DNA of 64,000 nt from Ypsolopha sequella (lineage: Eukaryota > Arthropoda > Insecta > Lepidoptera > Ypsolophidae): the NCBI GenBank assembly GCA_934047225.1, contig OW203985.1, positions 10,371,501 through 10,435,500 on the forward strand. Direction: 5' to 3'. Numbering within the stretch: position 1 is the stretch's first letter; each line of letters starts with the position of its first letter. Below are positions 45,633 to 56,814 of the stretch, in pieces. The notes beneath the pieces are model-generated. The model saw only the letters and a program-made list of their open reading frames with translations. It did no database searches and was not told the origin of the DNA. Made by a program: the position numbers and the translations under genes.

Positions 45633-47265
45633 TTCAGGTTCTGTTACGCAAAATGAAAACAATGAAACTCTTTTAGGATTAATTTGTTATCCCTATGTTT
45701 GTCTGTCTGTCCGTTTGTCAAGACAATTTTTTCTGGGTAAAATTAATAAATACCAATATTAACGGCCCTCTATAGAGCTGTAAAAACATACTTTTGACGT
45801 TTTTATTTATATTACGTTTTAGGTTTTTACGTTTTTTTTTTACGTTTTTCATACAAATTTTCTCACTATGAAAATGTAGGGATGAACACTTGAGATAATA
45901 TTTTGCATTTAAAAGTCAACACAGAAAGGAATTGTTGAACAAATAATGTAAAAAATATGAAAACCATGTTGTTCTATTCTAAAGGGATTAATTATCTACT
46001 GTTCAATGTGGCGATAGCTTTGTTTATTTTTTTCCTTAAATTATTTTTTACTAAGGTAACAAATAGTTTAATACAAGGTTTTCCTTAAGAGGTCCCTTTA
46101 CCCCTGTATTTTTCTTAAAATTCATACAATAGGTATAAACCGAATGTGAAGTCTACAGCTTATTTTCTTCATATCTTTTTTCATGAGTATATTCTATTGA
46201 CATCTAACTACGTCTCTATACAGCCCAAAAAGCAAAATTTTATAAAACACCATCATAATAGCTGTCAGGATATCGTCAATATTGCCTCGTTTTTACGCGA
46301 AGTTTAACAAGTTTGTATATTTTTATCTATACTGGAAATAAAAAAGAGAGAAATACAGGCGTCGTTCATGTTAAGATGACTAAGTTTACACACTTTGCTA
46401 AGTATAAACAATTACCGTTTCATGGAAAACTGCTTTGACCTGAAACCATTTCACAAATTCAATTAACTTATTTTGAATATCTTGTCATCTTGCACTTCTT
46501 GATGAGAAATACAATTTCAATAAGTAAAAATACAACTTTTAGTTAAGAAAACTTATAGTTAAAAGTCTGCTGTATGCATTAACATATTTTTAATTATATT
46601 ACAATAGTAATAAAATAATTGGCTTATCCGTCGTCGTGATACCAGCCGTAAATTTCTTAAATAATCTGATATCACGCTTATGGAAAACCCAATTATTTTG
46701 AAGATACCATAATATCATTAAAATATGTTTATGCATATAGCAAACTTTTAACAATTAATTGTCTTAGCTAAAAGTTGTACTTTACCGTTATAATTATTTC
46801 TTAATATTTTGTTACAAATTCGGAGAAATAGCCCTTAAGGAAAACCTTGTATGAAAATATTTGTTATCTTTGTAACAAAGAAAAAAAAATAATAAACAAA
46901 GCTATCGCCACATTGAACAAACAGTAAATTATTAATCCCTTTAGAATAGAAAGATATGGTTTTATATTTTTTACATTATTTGTTCTACAGTTCCTTTCTG
47001 TGCTTTCTTTCAAATGCAAAATATTATGTGAAGTGTTGATCTCTATATTTTCATAAGGAGAAAATTTGTATGAAAAAGTTAAACAAAAGGCCATAAAAAC
47101 GTTATAATATGTATATTTTACAGGGCTGTAAATATTAGCATTTATTGATTTTACCCAGAAAAATTGCCTAGACAAACGGACAAACAGACAAACATAGGGA
47201 CAACAAATTAATCCTAAAAGAGTTTTGTTTTTTCATTTTGCGTAAAGGGACCTGAACATTTCAAA
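45633..47265. repeat. Fold-back element with about 450-bp inverted arms
   Basis: 45633-46095 is the inverse of about 46805-47265 with moderate divergence. Landmarks are CTCTTTTAGGATTAATTTGTT, TTCTAAAGGGATTAATTA, GTGGCGATAGCTTTGTTTA and ACAAGGTTTTCCTTAAG, each found inverted on the other side. The 0.7-kb middle holds smaller nested inverted repeats (ACAACTTTTAGTTAAGA against TCTTAGCTAAAAGTTGT). The frames inside are AT-rich and not gene-like. Confidence 0.85.
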
Positions 47266-48499
47266 CTATGATACAAATAAATTTCTATATTTTAAACACT
47301 TGGCGATTTATCCCAAGGGTAAACAGGTGTCCCAAAAGTCAACGCTTTCCCTTGGAAGGCTGGTAGGCCAGCTCATGACTGACCAGAATATTAAATTATG
47401 ACCTCAGCAAAAAGTAGATAGTCTTCGAGTTGATGGTACTTTTATAAATTCGAATAGATTTTTGAGAGTCAAAGCTAACCAGTTCTAAATTCTAAGAATA
47501 AAATTTTTGTTACGCAACTCTGAATAGTCATGCTATTGATAAAGTCAAAAATAAACCTTGAAATGCTGTTACATCAGGAAGAAAAATAAAAACCCAATTT
47601 ATGAGCAATTTTTTGTAATTAGGTTAGTTCGATACCACACCCTGAAAAAAAATGTCCTATGTTAGTTTTGCAAATTGTCTTAAATAACGGCTCATCAAAT
47701 ATTGTTTTTCAAATGATCTGGCAATTTCTGTGTATTACTTTTGAAAAAAAAGTTATTGCTATTTTACTACCAAAGGAGCTGCGTATTTTTTTAAATAATT
47801 AGAATTTAGAATGAAAGAGTGGCGGGCAGTAAAAATATTTGACGTTCATTAGAAATGCCATTTAACACGCGTTAGAGTGAGATAAATAGTTACGCTATTT
47901 AAAATGAGTTGGAATGAGATAGTAACGCAGTTAAACGTGGTTGAATGAGAGAGGTATAATTGATATAGGCTACAGTGAGATAGATAGTGATGTGGTGCAT
48001 TCCTTCTGAGAATATTTGTTAGTTTCCACTTTTTGTAATAACAACTTTAGTAAAAAAAATTTGTAAAGACATTTTTGGTCCAATTTATTTTCCCGCAAGT
48101 GTAAAACCAGCTCAACGGGCGAAAAATATTTAAAGAATGGGTAATGGTGACAATTAACCGTTACAATATTATTATGTATCTCTAAAGGAGTGTCTGAAAT
48201 GTTCCGAGGGTCAACTGATAAATCAAACACTCAAAAAACCACTTTTAGCCGACCATAATAAAATTTACGTCCCGACGTGATAGCAAGTAGGATCAATGCC
48301 GTGTGACGATGATCGAAATACACTAATAAATTAGATAAAATAAAATACGTATTACTTTTGACCCTGCCTCGTCCACTCTATTCGTATTTTTGCTATGGTG
48401 ACGCGAGCTTAGAGACCGGGACGAATTTCCCCCCGCGCGCTATCGTAAAATAGAATAAGCCACGCCCGAAACTGCTTTTTGTTTTGGCTATGTCATACT
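47266..48499. other. Intergenic, no gene seen
   Basis: About 47270-47320 (ATAAATTTCTATATTTTAAA then CACTTGGCGATTTATCC) resembles 56820-56865, so a dispersed repeat is shared with the tRNA-like palindrome there. No gene supported. Confidence 0.35.
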
Positions 48500-48645
48500 C
48501 TTAACTTATTTGACAGGACTAACCTTATTTTGAGCGTTCCGTCTTTGTCTTTTCGATACAGAAAGAAAAAGACAGAACGCTCAAATTAAGTTTAGTCCTG
48601 TCAAATAAGTTAAGTCGTGTTGCGCCGAATCGATACAAAAGTGCT
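48500..48645. repeat. Palindromic repeat with AACTTATTTGACAGGACTAA arms
   Basis: Arms of about 65 bp include TTTTGAGCGTTCCGTCTTTG and inverse. A half-copy is recognisable at about 4810-4855. Confidence 0.8.
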
Positions 48646-49082
48646 TGTTTTTCACTTCTATTTGCAGAATGTTCCTAACGTAGGTAGGTAATAGAAAACA
48701 ATAAGGAGAATTACTAATGAGCTTTTTAAGTGGTCAGTCGTCCTAATGGAATGGAAACAGTACAATCGCATTACCAGATCGTTAGTTAAACGACACAAAA
48801 CAGTTGGCTGCCTCTTAACACGTACCTTGAACTTGGCACAGGCGAGAGAACTTGTACTTAGATAGATGCCATCGAGAAAAAATGTGCAGAACCACGATTC
48901 GTTCTTATTGCAATGTAAATAAGAGCGGACAGCGGTCTGTGGAACTTTCCCTAATGGTGCATATTTTCGAATGTATTATTTGCAAAAGATAAATAAACAA
49001 TATATTTGCTACCGTTATATCAGCGTAAATCTTTGAGCGTCATACGAACTGTCAATCGGTAAGGGACCACAGAAATATATTG
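48646..49082. other. Intergenic, no gene seen
   Basis: No supported feature. Confidence 0.35.
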
Positions 49083-49247
49083 TAGCCGATTCTGAAGGCT
49101 TTAGTTTTAGTTTTAGTGCTGTCAAACATAAAATTAATCCAAAGTAATTTAGATTCTGTTCCTAACTTTTAAGGACTATTTTGCAATGAATGAAATTTAG
49201 TTTTGACAGTACTAAAACTAAAATTAAAGCCTTTAGAATCGGCTATA
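49083..49247. repeat. Palindromic MITE family F, copy 1
   Basis: About 165 bp bounded by TGTAGCCGATTCTGAAGGCT and a near inverse, with arms continuing through TTTAGTTTTAGTGCTGTCAAA. The copy at 52537-52700 differs at only a handful of positions. Confidence 0.92.
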
Positions 49248-49560
49248 TTATCTGTGTAATATTATCTAAATGCGGTGACTTTAACAGTTGTATAAAAGTG
49301 CGTCAATGATACTTTTCTGGATGGTACATATAAAAGGTTTAATTTGTGCTGTCGGATCATTGCCTAGTTCCATAATGGAACTACTACGAATTTTTAAGGA
49401 ATTTGATCCGCATTTTGATTTCTAGGAATGGAATTCCGAATAACCAAAATAAGAATTGGCATTACTTCCATTGAAAGATGGGTCAGCTCAGAGTTACATG
49501 TGCAATGTATGAGCGCAAAAAAGTTTTTTAACTGAGATCGTCTCTGTGATCTTGTGGAGA

Positions 49561-50035
49561 TGGTTACGGACTTGGGTTGGGGATAAATAAATTTAGACCA
49601 ATTTACACCAAAACACTAAGACTTTATTAGGACAGTCACAGATAATCACAAATAATAGAAATCGCTTCACTTGAATGTCTTTAACTAACTTTTACTTCGC
49701 TATACTCATATCGCATAATAAAGAGATCTCTTTCTCCATACAAAACTAGAACAGTCTTGAACGTCCCTCACTATCGCATACTAAAGTGATCTTCGCAGTA
49801 TCACTATCAGAACACAACTAATGCATAGCGCACGCAGCCCTCCATTTATATGCCGAGCCAAGGCTTCCAGAAACTTCGATGAAATTTGAGAACATTGTTG
49901 GAAACGACATGGAATGTTCCAATACGATATTATCCTTCTAGAAAAATGTGGAATGTTCTCACAAGTCCGTCGAGTAAGTTGTAGAACCTTCTGGAACAGA
50001 TCAGCTAGGTTCTTGTCCTTGCATCCTACGTAACA
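49561..50035 (-). mobile_element. Probable solo LTR with heat-shock elements
   Basis: Read on the minus strand, it begins TGTTACGTAGG and ends CCGTAACCA, the TG...CA ends and short inverted termini of an LTR. The order inside is that of an LTR: regulatory region, TATA box (TATAAAT, 49844-49850), a start region near 49817, then an AATAAAG signal (49622-49628) before the downstream end. No internal retrotransposon sequence or second LTR lies within several kb, so I call it solo. A clear target duplication is not visible, which weakens the call. The alternative is a displaced heat-shock gene promoter. Confidence 0.55.
49844..49996 (-). promoter_or_regulatory. Heat-shock-element cluster and TATA box
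   Basis: At least four candidate heat-shock-factor sites. 49984-49996 reads GAAccTTCtgGAA (three perfect alternating units). 49936-49943 reads TTCtaGAA, followed by GAAtgTTC at 49951-49958. GAAtgTTC recurs at 49912-49919. 49865-49877 reads TTCcaGAAacTTC, with another GAA three bases on. The last lies only about 15 bp upstream of the TATA box on the minus strand. This density and spacing are those of inducible hsp70-class promoters. Confidence 0.65.
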
Positions 50036-50149
50036 GCATGGACGAACGATTGTTCGTCCATGGTAACAGTACCTAAAGGCATGAGGCTATGGGCGGAGGT
50101 AGGCATGTATTTATATATGTAACCTATTACTATGTAGTATATAGGATGG
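50036..50149. other. Short perfect palindrome beside the LTR
   Basis: CATGGACGAAC, four bases, GTTCGTCCATG lies at about 50038-50063, flanked on both sides by GTAACAG. Its relation to the LTR insertion is unclear. Confidence 0.5.
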
Positions 50150-50266
50150 GATTTGGTCAGCCGCCTGGATTCATGCTGGGGGCTCGGTTGGTGATCATTG
50201 AACCTTATTCCTGGTCCCTGGCCGGGTCTCCGGTATGGGTTCGGGTGGTTGATTGGATTTCACCTT
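50150..50266. repeat. Palindromic MITE family I, diverged copy 2
   Basis: Related to 23454-23632: GGATTCATGCTGGGGGCTCG, then GGTGATCATTGAAC, then GGGTCTCCGGTATGGGTTCG and GGTGGTTGATTGGATTTCAC. Confidence 0.65.
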
Positions 50267-52045
50267 GTATAATAATATTTTACCTATAATTTTAATCGTA
50301 TATATATTGCCACACAATATAATAAACATTTAATCTAAGTAGTTCATGTACATTTATTATTTTATTACATATATTTTTATAAGATTAAAATTTGACTTGT
50401 GAAACTTTGCAAAATAAACTTTTTGAATTTTGAGTACGGCGGTATTGCCAGATATTTGCCAGATGGTCGGGATTTGTCGGGATTGTCCCGACATTTCATA
50501 CGATGTCCAGAGTCCCGACAAAATACAAATTGTCCTGACAAATAACAAATAACAACGGTTGGTGGACAAAAAAGTATTTTGTTGTAATTACTTAATTTTA
50601 ATAATATTAGAAATAATTTTTTGATTTGTAATATTTATTTGACTCGAACATAATCCCAAAATCCCTGCTTTTTGAAATTTTGCCCAGATATTTTGGTTTT
50701 CCCATCTGGCAACCCTAGGTTTAGGGCTCACTATTACTTATCACGCTGCCGCTAGGTCGTAACAATCATCACAAAGTTGCTACGATGGGCTACGAGTTGC
50801 TATAAAAGTTATAAAGTTCTACGAAACTGTACAGACTGCTACGAAGTGCTACAATGTTTGTTAATTCGCTCATTTTTTTCTTTCTACTATCGCATTTTTA
50901 TAATAATTTAATCAACCTAAATAGCGTGTACAAAATGTCATTTTATTCTTCACGTAAAAAAAAATTAGTATGCAAATCCGTAATACAAAGTAATACATTT
51001 ATTTATTTTCCGCTCAAATTACTTTTTTATTTTATAGCAATTGACCAAATAGTTGCAAAAAGTGATACACGTATAAATTCTGTAATATTTTATATAATAT
51101 AAAAACGAAGAACTATCCCCAAAAAGTAAAAAAAACTGGCTGGTTAAGTACACATGCACGGTAACGCATACAAATCCAATTGATACATTGTTTGAAATTT
51201 TATACAAGCATAGGGACATTTGAGCTTTATTTATTATTATTGTAGTTGCAAGAAAACCTGATTTTTAACCTCCCATGACCGATTGATCATTTCATGATCT
51301 GATCGGCAATATCATGAAATCTCTTAAAACTAAAGGGATTGCTTTGCGCCCGCTTCGCTTCGCTCGGCTCCCGAATTTATGATCAGCAGCAACTGAACAC
51401 GGCCCGGCCCTCCTTGCGTCACTCATGAACCGGTTGAAAGACTCTTGAATTTCTTATTGCATGAAAGCAATTTTACGATATGGCCACGGCATATAATCAT
51501 CATCGATCGTGATAAAACTTGTTGAACTTGGTTTCCCATTGTTGTACGGTTTGGAGGTAACTTGGTAGTTTTTTGTCTATCGAGAAAATATAATGGAATC
51601 AAGTTTTCAAATTTACCATATGTTTATTTCAGAGTGATTGTTGGAGTATTTGTTGGTATAAAGCAAGATCATGCAAAGCGAAGTGAGGTATTATAGAGCC
51701 TTAACAAAATAACGAGATGTGGTGATAACATTCCGTCGATAGGTACGCTCTGGGAGGGCTGCGCGGGCCAGCTTTCCGCTTTGTTGTGAGCGGATGGTGG
51801 ATCGTCGGGACTTTCCCCGATCAGTTGATAGGTACAATTTTTCTTTGTTATTGTGTGTTTGTCTTTTGTGTGGTGGTGGTTTCTTTTTTTGTTTGTTATT
51901 ATTATACGTTTTCTTAGCCAGGCGACGCTCGCGGAAGATGTAATTATAGGCCTCTTTAAGTCTGAAGCTCACAAATTTAAAATTGCGTTCTTCCTACACT
52001 AATAAATCTTAAGTATGTTACGTAGAAACATCCATAATTATTTAC
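50267..52045. other. Intergenic, no gene seen
   Basis: 50755-50850 is rich in CTACGA-type words, as at 39650-39770. A GC-rich patch at 51345-51420 (GCGCCCGCTTCGCTTCGCTC) resembles common moth repeats. A basic 93-codon minus-strand frame at 51691-51972 (KKPPPHKRQTHNNK) has no known features and I do not call it a gene. Confidence 0.35.
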
Positions 52046-52437
52046 TTAAGGTTAACCGTCAGTCGTTTAGCGCAAAGTGGATAACTTAACTTTGTATTTC
52101 TTGTTTAGAAGTTAAAAAATTTAATAACTTTTTGGTATGTGGCAGTTAACGCCAATATTTTAGTATTAGTGAAGTTTATAAGGCATACGTTTCAAATTTA
52201 ATGCACAAGTAGTCATGAGCTTGTGCAAACAAAGTTAAAACAACATTTTAAGTTGCTTTTGAAAATACAATACGCAATTGGTACACAATTTCAAACTTTT
52301 GCTTTATAAACCTCACTAATATTGAATTATTGGCGTCAAATGCCACATACCAAAATGCTTTTAAATTTTAACTTTATAAACAAGAAAAACAAAGTTAAGT
52401 TATGCACTTTGCGCTGAGCTACTGACGTTTAACCTTA
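52046..52437. repeat. Palindromic MITE family E, copy 2
   Basis: Bounded by TTAAGGTTAACCGTCAGTCG and a near inverse. Arms include ACTTAACTTTGTATTTCTTG. Related to 13624-13993. Confidence 0.88.
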
Positions 52438-52536
52438 ATATCTAGATAACTGTGTATGTTGATAAGAATTCAAACATGTAAATGGTTCTTGTTGTTGTTT
52501 TTGTATATTTAAAAGATCATGATATCTGAGTACATT

Positions 52537-52700
52537 GTAGCCGATTCTGAAGGCTTTAATTTTAGTTTTAGTGCTGTCAAACATAAAATTATTCCAAAGT
52601 AATTTAGATTCTGTTTCTAACTTTCAAGGACTATTTTGCAATGAATGAAATTTAGTTTTGACAGCACTAAAACTAAAATTAAAGCCTTTAGAATCGGCTT
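52537..52700. repeat. Palindromic MITE family F, copy 2
   Basis: Nearly identical to 49083-49247, including the non-palindromic centre (CAAAGTAATTTAGATTCTGT). Confidence 0.92.
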
Positions 52701-53290
52701 TACTATGGTACTATTACATAATATACTATGACATGCTTCCAGTCCACTGAAACGATGAGTAAAGAAGGTATTAATCTCGTTATTTCCGGTTCGAAGCGTT
52801 GTCAAATGGCAGGATCGCTCGTGTCGTCACCCATGGGAACGTTTTAATTTTCCGCTAGCTGCAGATTTATCTGTTTTCAGGACGGTCGTCAATTTTCACC
52901 TCTTTTAATTTGGACGCTACGTTAGCTTCGCAATAATTGGCCAAGTGCGTGTCTTACACGCAGAGTTTAGGATTTAGCATTAATAAGGGAATAAATGAAA
53001 AGAGTATTGATTTTTATTTTACGAATTACAATCCTACATAATAACCATGCTATTATGTTTATACATATCCATATTTCCATCAAATTAAACGGTATACATG
53101 GTTTCTAGTCCGGGAGCTTTTGACTTGGCCCTCATGCTTGTAATTGTAACTATTCAATATTATACTATTATTCAATTAAACTCAAAATCATTCATTGTAC
53201 ACAAGAATAAAACGTAATAAAAGTATCAGTAATCTTACAGTTTAAGCAAAAGGCGAACTTATCTCTGAAAGATATTTCTACCAGCAAATC
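52701..53290. other. Intergenic, no gene seen
   Basis: No supported feature. Confidence 0.35.
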
Positions 53291-53370
53291 AAATATACGG
53301 AATTCCTGGGTGTTGGGGGGGGGGGGGAGCATGGCCCTCATAGCCCCCCCCTGTATCCGCCAATAGGCGG
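53291..53370. repeat. hAT-like MITE fragment with G-run
   Basis: On the minus strand reads TGGCGGATACAGGGGGGG then GCCATGCTCCCCCC. This resembles the end region of the element at 61696-61978. Confidence 0.55.
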
Positions 53371-53594
53371 AAGTTATTTATTACAATACACTTAAATTTA
53401 TGTCTGTCGACTGGTCGATCAACAAGTTGATACATGGACGCCATGACAGTGCTGTCACCGTTGCTCTCTCCCCGCACCTCATACTTACCCCGGCTCTCAA
53501 TTAAGTCGTATTCCTCTACCAAACCACCAAACCCTACTTACGATTACATTTTGTAGAAATTTTAATCAAAATTAAATAAGAGTTCCTCAGTGAC

Positions 53595-53987
53595 TCAAAT
53601 AAGAAATAAACATAAATATAATTTAGAGTAAATGAAAAATTTATCTAATTTAACGAGAATTAGACCATGACAATAATTCCTCCATTGCATTCTACATTTC
53701 TTTTTAGCTGTAATACTCGTACATAATAAACCTACTCTAATACCCTGCAAAGTTTCACCGAAAGAGTAAAAATTATACAATATCTGAAAGCTTTCGTTGG
53801 TCGGAGTAAACAGGGTGATTTTTAACCCGACCGCAATAATTAAAGAGTATATGTAAAATAATTGGTAAACACGCCTTAGTTGAAAATAAAATGTGTATAA
53901 AAATATGACTTCCAATACAGCCAAAAATGAAAAAAGTCCATACAATATAACTCGTAAACGGCTACAACTGGAACTTTCTACATACAT
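53595..53987 (-). CDS. Possible exon of an unknown membrane protein
   Basis: A 130-codon frame from an ATG at 53987. It predicts two hydrophobic helices (VILYGLFSFLAVLEVIFLYTFY, about residues 13-34, and LFYIYSLIIAVGLKITLF, about 43-60) and a looser C-terminal part. About 60 bp below its end, a 45-bp stretch (53489-53533) reads FGGLVEEYDLIESRG between a plausible acceptor and a strong donor (GTAAGTAT), so the two could be neighbouring exons. I do not recognise the family. A chemoreceptor is possible but unsupported, because no conserved C-terminal motif is present. AT-rich sequence often yields such hydrophobic frames, so confidence is low. Confidence 0.25.
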   Translation of the reverse strand: MYVESSSCSRLRVILYGLFSFLAVLEVIFLYTFYFQLRRVYQLFYIYSLIIAVGLKITLFTPTNESFQILYNFYSFGETLQGIRVGLLCTSITAKKKCRMQWRNYCHGLILVKLDKFFIYSKLYLCLFLI

Positions 53988-54220
53988 TTCATTACACTAA
54001 GATTTGAGTACAGCGCCAAAGCTAAAATAAGCGTTGATTAGCCAGTGGGCTCACCTCCGCACCAATGTACCAAACTACCACACCATTTTTTGGAGACCAT
54101 GTTCTTCTTATTCATGTGAAGGTGATCTTAAGCAGCCTCATTGGTTTTGTCATACTACTTTTGTAATTTGTTATAACGAATAATTTTTTTTTTCTTTTTT
54201 TTTACTTATATTATAAATTG
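53988..54220. other. Intergenic, no gene seen
   Basis: A poly-T run lies at 54186-54203, next to the end of a minus-strand LINE fragment (54221-54885), perhaps its A-tail region. Confidence 0.4.
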
Positions 54221-54885
54221 CAGATACTTTGCCATATCTATCGCAAGGGAGATATCCCTAATGAGGTCATCTTGAGTGCATGCAAAGGGACATTGTGGGC
54301 ACTGTATCATATGCTTGGTTGTGTGCGTATGGCCACAGACACAGTTGCTGTCGACACTTGCTGCCAGTAATCCCTTTATCTGAAAATTGTCTTTGGACCG
54401 TCCAACACCTGCTCTAAGTCCGTTTTGGGGTCATCCATACACTCCACTGCTGTGATGCGCCGGCCGGCAGATGTTCAGGAGGGGCTGTGACAACGATGTC
54501 TTGTTCGCGAAGCTGTTCCTTCCACATATTGGAACGTGCTTCTCAGGCATTTTTCAGATCACGAACGGAGTTGGTCATGAAACTTTTTCGAGCTTTTAAG
54601 CGACTTGGGACGGCACTGTGAGTGTGAAGTGGGTGTCGGTGATCATGATTCCACAGAAGCTGCGACTTCTCAGCGCATGTGTGGAGGTGCGATTCCAGCA
54701 AGTTGGTACAGTTTCGGCACAGGAGTCACGAGGCGACTTGTTTCGTTGACAGCGACATCCACTTGGCATGCATGCGCAGAGTTCTTCCATGCTGAGCTCG
54801 CGTATTCTGCCGCTGATATGCTGAGTGCAAGGGCCGTAGTACGAAACGTGTGAAGGTTAGCTCCTCACGAGCTGCCGGTCGTGCG
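54221..54885 (-). pseudogene. LINE reverse transcriptase, C-terminal fragment, decayed
   Basis: On the minus strand the frames give ALALSISAAEYASSAWKNSA, then SRLVTPVPKLYQLAGIAPPH (a LINE thumb-region motif). After several frameshifts comes the tail CVCGHTHTTKHMIQCPQCPF, ACTQDDLIRDISLAIDMAKY. The zinc-knuckle tail is of the same type as at 33300-33470. A stop replaces an arginine codon after PPHMR, and at least three frameshifts are needed, so this is an old dead copy. The long plus-strand frame over it is a shadow. Confidence 0.75.
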
Positions 54886-55618
54886 TACCTAGTTGTTACA
54901 TTTAATTTGTCAATTAATGAAATGAAACTTAAATTAATAATATGAACTCAATATTAAATTGAGTTTTACTCAATAGTAAAAAGTCACCCTGTGTAGAAAA
55001 GTCAATAGCCGGCAGTATCAAACACCGATGTAATATTTCGGAACTAATCCCGAGGTTTAATTCTGCCAGTGAGTCCGAACCTGGCTGCCGTTGTCGAACT
55101 TATCCAATTTTCTTTTATTACACAGCTAAACGGTAACAAACGAGTTAGTTGTATCTTCCAAACCTGATTCCCAATTATTTGTTTGTTTCTGTTGTTGTCT
55201 ATTTATTGCGACTTTAATTGTTATACTTTTAAAGTTTGTGAGTTATCATTTTTTTAAAAATTCTCAAAATTTCGTTTTAGCTTTTTTCCATATTGACTCG
55301 ACGATAAGTAACATTTTTTTGGGTCTTACAATTTCAAACGTTAAGCGACATGCGTTCTAATTACTTACTAAGTCTCTAGTATGAGTTTGGCTATAGAAAT
55401 CAAAATCCCCTTACATGTGTGTAATACTTCTAATTTGCTTTATTACTTACATGTAAGTGCTGGAACGGTTGTATTGTAGTACGTATTATAAGGTTGTATG
55501 TAGTTTCGGAACGAGCCCTCGAGTCGAGTGTATGTTCAGCTTAATTTGGTAATTGGTTACAGGAATATTAAGAGTAGTCAAGTGCACTGTTCAAAAAAGT
55601 GTGAGCGATGTGCGTGAC
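54886..55618. other. Intergenic, no gene seen
   Basis: No supported feature. Confidence 0.35.
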
Positions 55619-56055
55619 TGATTAAAACCCGTTTTAACTAGTAAAAACTAGTTCTAACTGAAAGCCTTTATTACATTTACTTATAGAGTAATTTTGATTA
55701 AAGTTAAAACTAGTTTTAGCTAGGAAAGAACTTCATAGTTGTAACTAGAAAAAACTACTTCTAACTAAATTATTCACTTTAAAATTAATACTTTGCATTA
55801 CCTATCGAAATATAAGTCTTTCACCAAAAAGTGAAAAATAGGTGCGATGACGAGCGGAGCGGGGAGGAGCGTGTTAGGTTTACATGTAAGTACATATTGG
55901 GAGCTGAGCAAAGCGGAGCGGAGCAAGGCGACCCTCAATATTTCTAACATAATTACTATATTACCGTTTTAATTGTATCATATAGTTACAACTAGTTTTA
56001 ATGAGTTAAAAAAACGAGTTTTTAACTAAAAACGGGTTTTAACGTGACAAAAAGC
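55619..56055. repeat. Inverted-repeat element with purine-rich core
   Basis: Arms TTAAAACCCGTTTTAACTAG and GTTTTTAACTAAAAACGGGTTTT-type inverse, both continuing through AACTAGTTTTAAC-like words. The core at 55840-55945 (AGGTGCGATGACGAGCGGAG, TACATGTAAGTACATATTGG, GAGCAAAGCGGAGCGGAGCA) recurs in inverted orientation at 60600-60715. Confidence 0.75.
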
Positions 56056-56814
56056 TGCTGGAGCAGAATTTTAGGAGAATCTTAAAGTATCTTGAGGAAC
56101 GTCGAATTACATTACATCGTCCTCTCACATTGGACACATAACAAGACAAAGTGGAAAGAAAAATGGAATCACGTCTATGGGCGGTCTTTGTCCCTGAAAG
56201 AGTTAACTACACATAGAGATAAGCAGTGCAAGCTGTGTAAGTCAAGAGTATGAGAGACTTGATCTTACTTCAAGGAGGTCGAGATAGAAAGTCTGAATAC
56301 TTCGAGATATTTTCCGGGCAAGAGAGCTGTTAAAACGCTTTTAGAAATATATGTATATCATAAAATAAATATATATATATATATATATATTTGCCTCTTT
56401 ATCGACTCCACGCCAGCGCTGTTCCCCTCGGCGACATCATCACGTCTGAATCGCGGCGTCTATTGGCTTCGTCCGTCTGTCTGTGGTCCGGACTGGGGGA
56501 CCTCCTGCCGACAGCCCACAGTGGGCAAACTTTAGTCCTTAGTCTATGTGGGCTCTAGTATTTTGTTGGCCCTTAGTTCTTGTAAGAGCTCTTTGGTGAA
56601 GTGGTTTAAGTGCTGTTAGTCGTTTGTCCACGGTCCAGAATTCCATCCGGTATATGACGGACCGATAATCAAAAATTTTTTTTTGGTTTTGTCTAAATTT
56701 TCTCAGTTAAATAACTTGAAAGAGTCTTTACATGAAAACAGTTTAATGAAAATAGTGAAAACTAAAAAGTTGATCAATACTCAAACATTTACTTCTAATT
56801 AATTTAAAGTATGA
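56056..56814. other. Intergenic with AT microsatellite and repeat-like DNA
   Basis: A TA run lies at about 56367-56390. A GC-richer block follows at 56400-56660. On the minus strand near 56655-56605 it reads YRMEFWTVDKRLTALK, possibly an old repeat, but I cannot name it. Confidence 0.35.

Noticed and set aside
51691..51972. 93-codon basic minus-strand frame
   Set aside because: Low-complexity K/N/P content, no recognisable domain or splice context; not supported as a gene.
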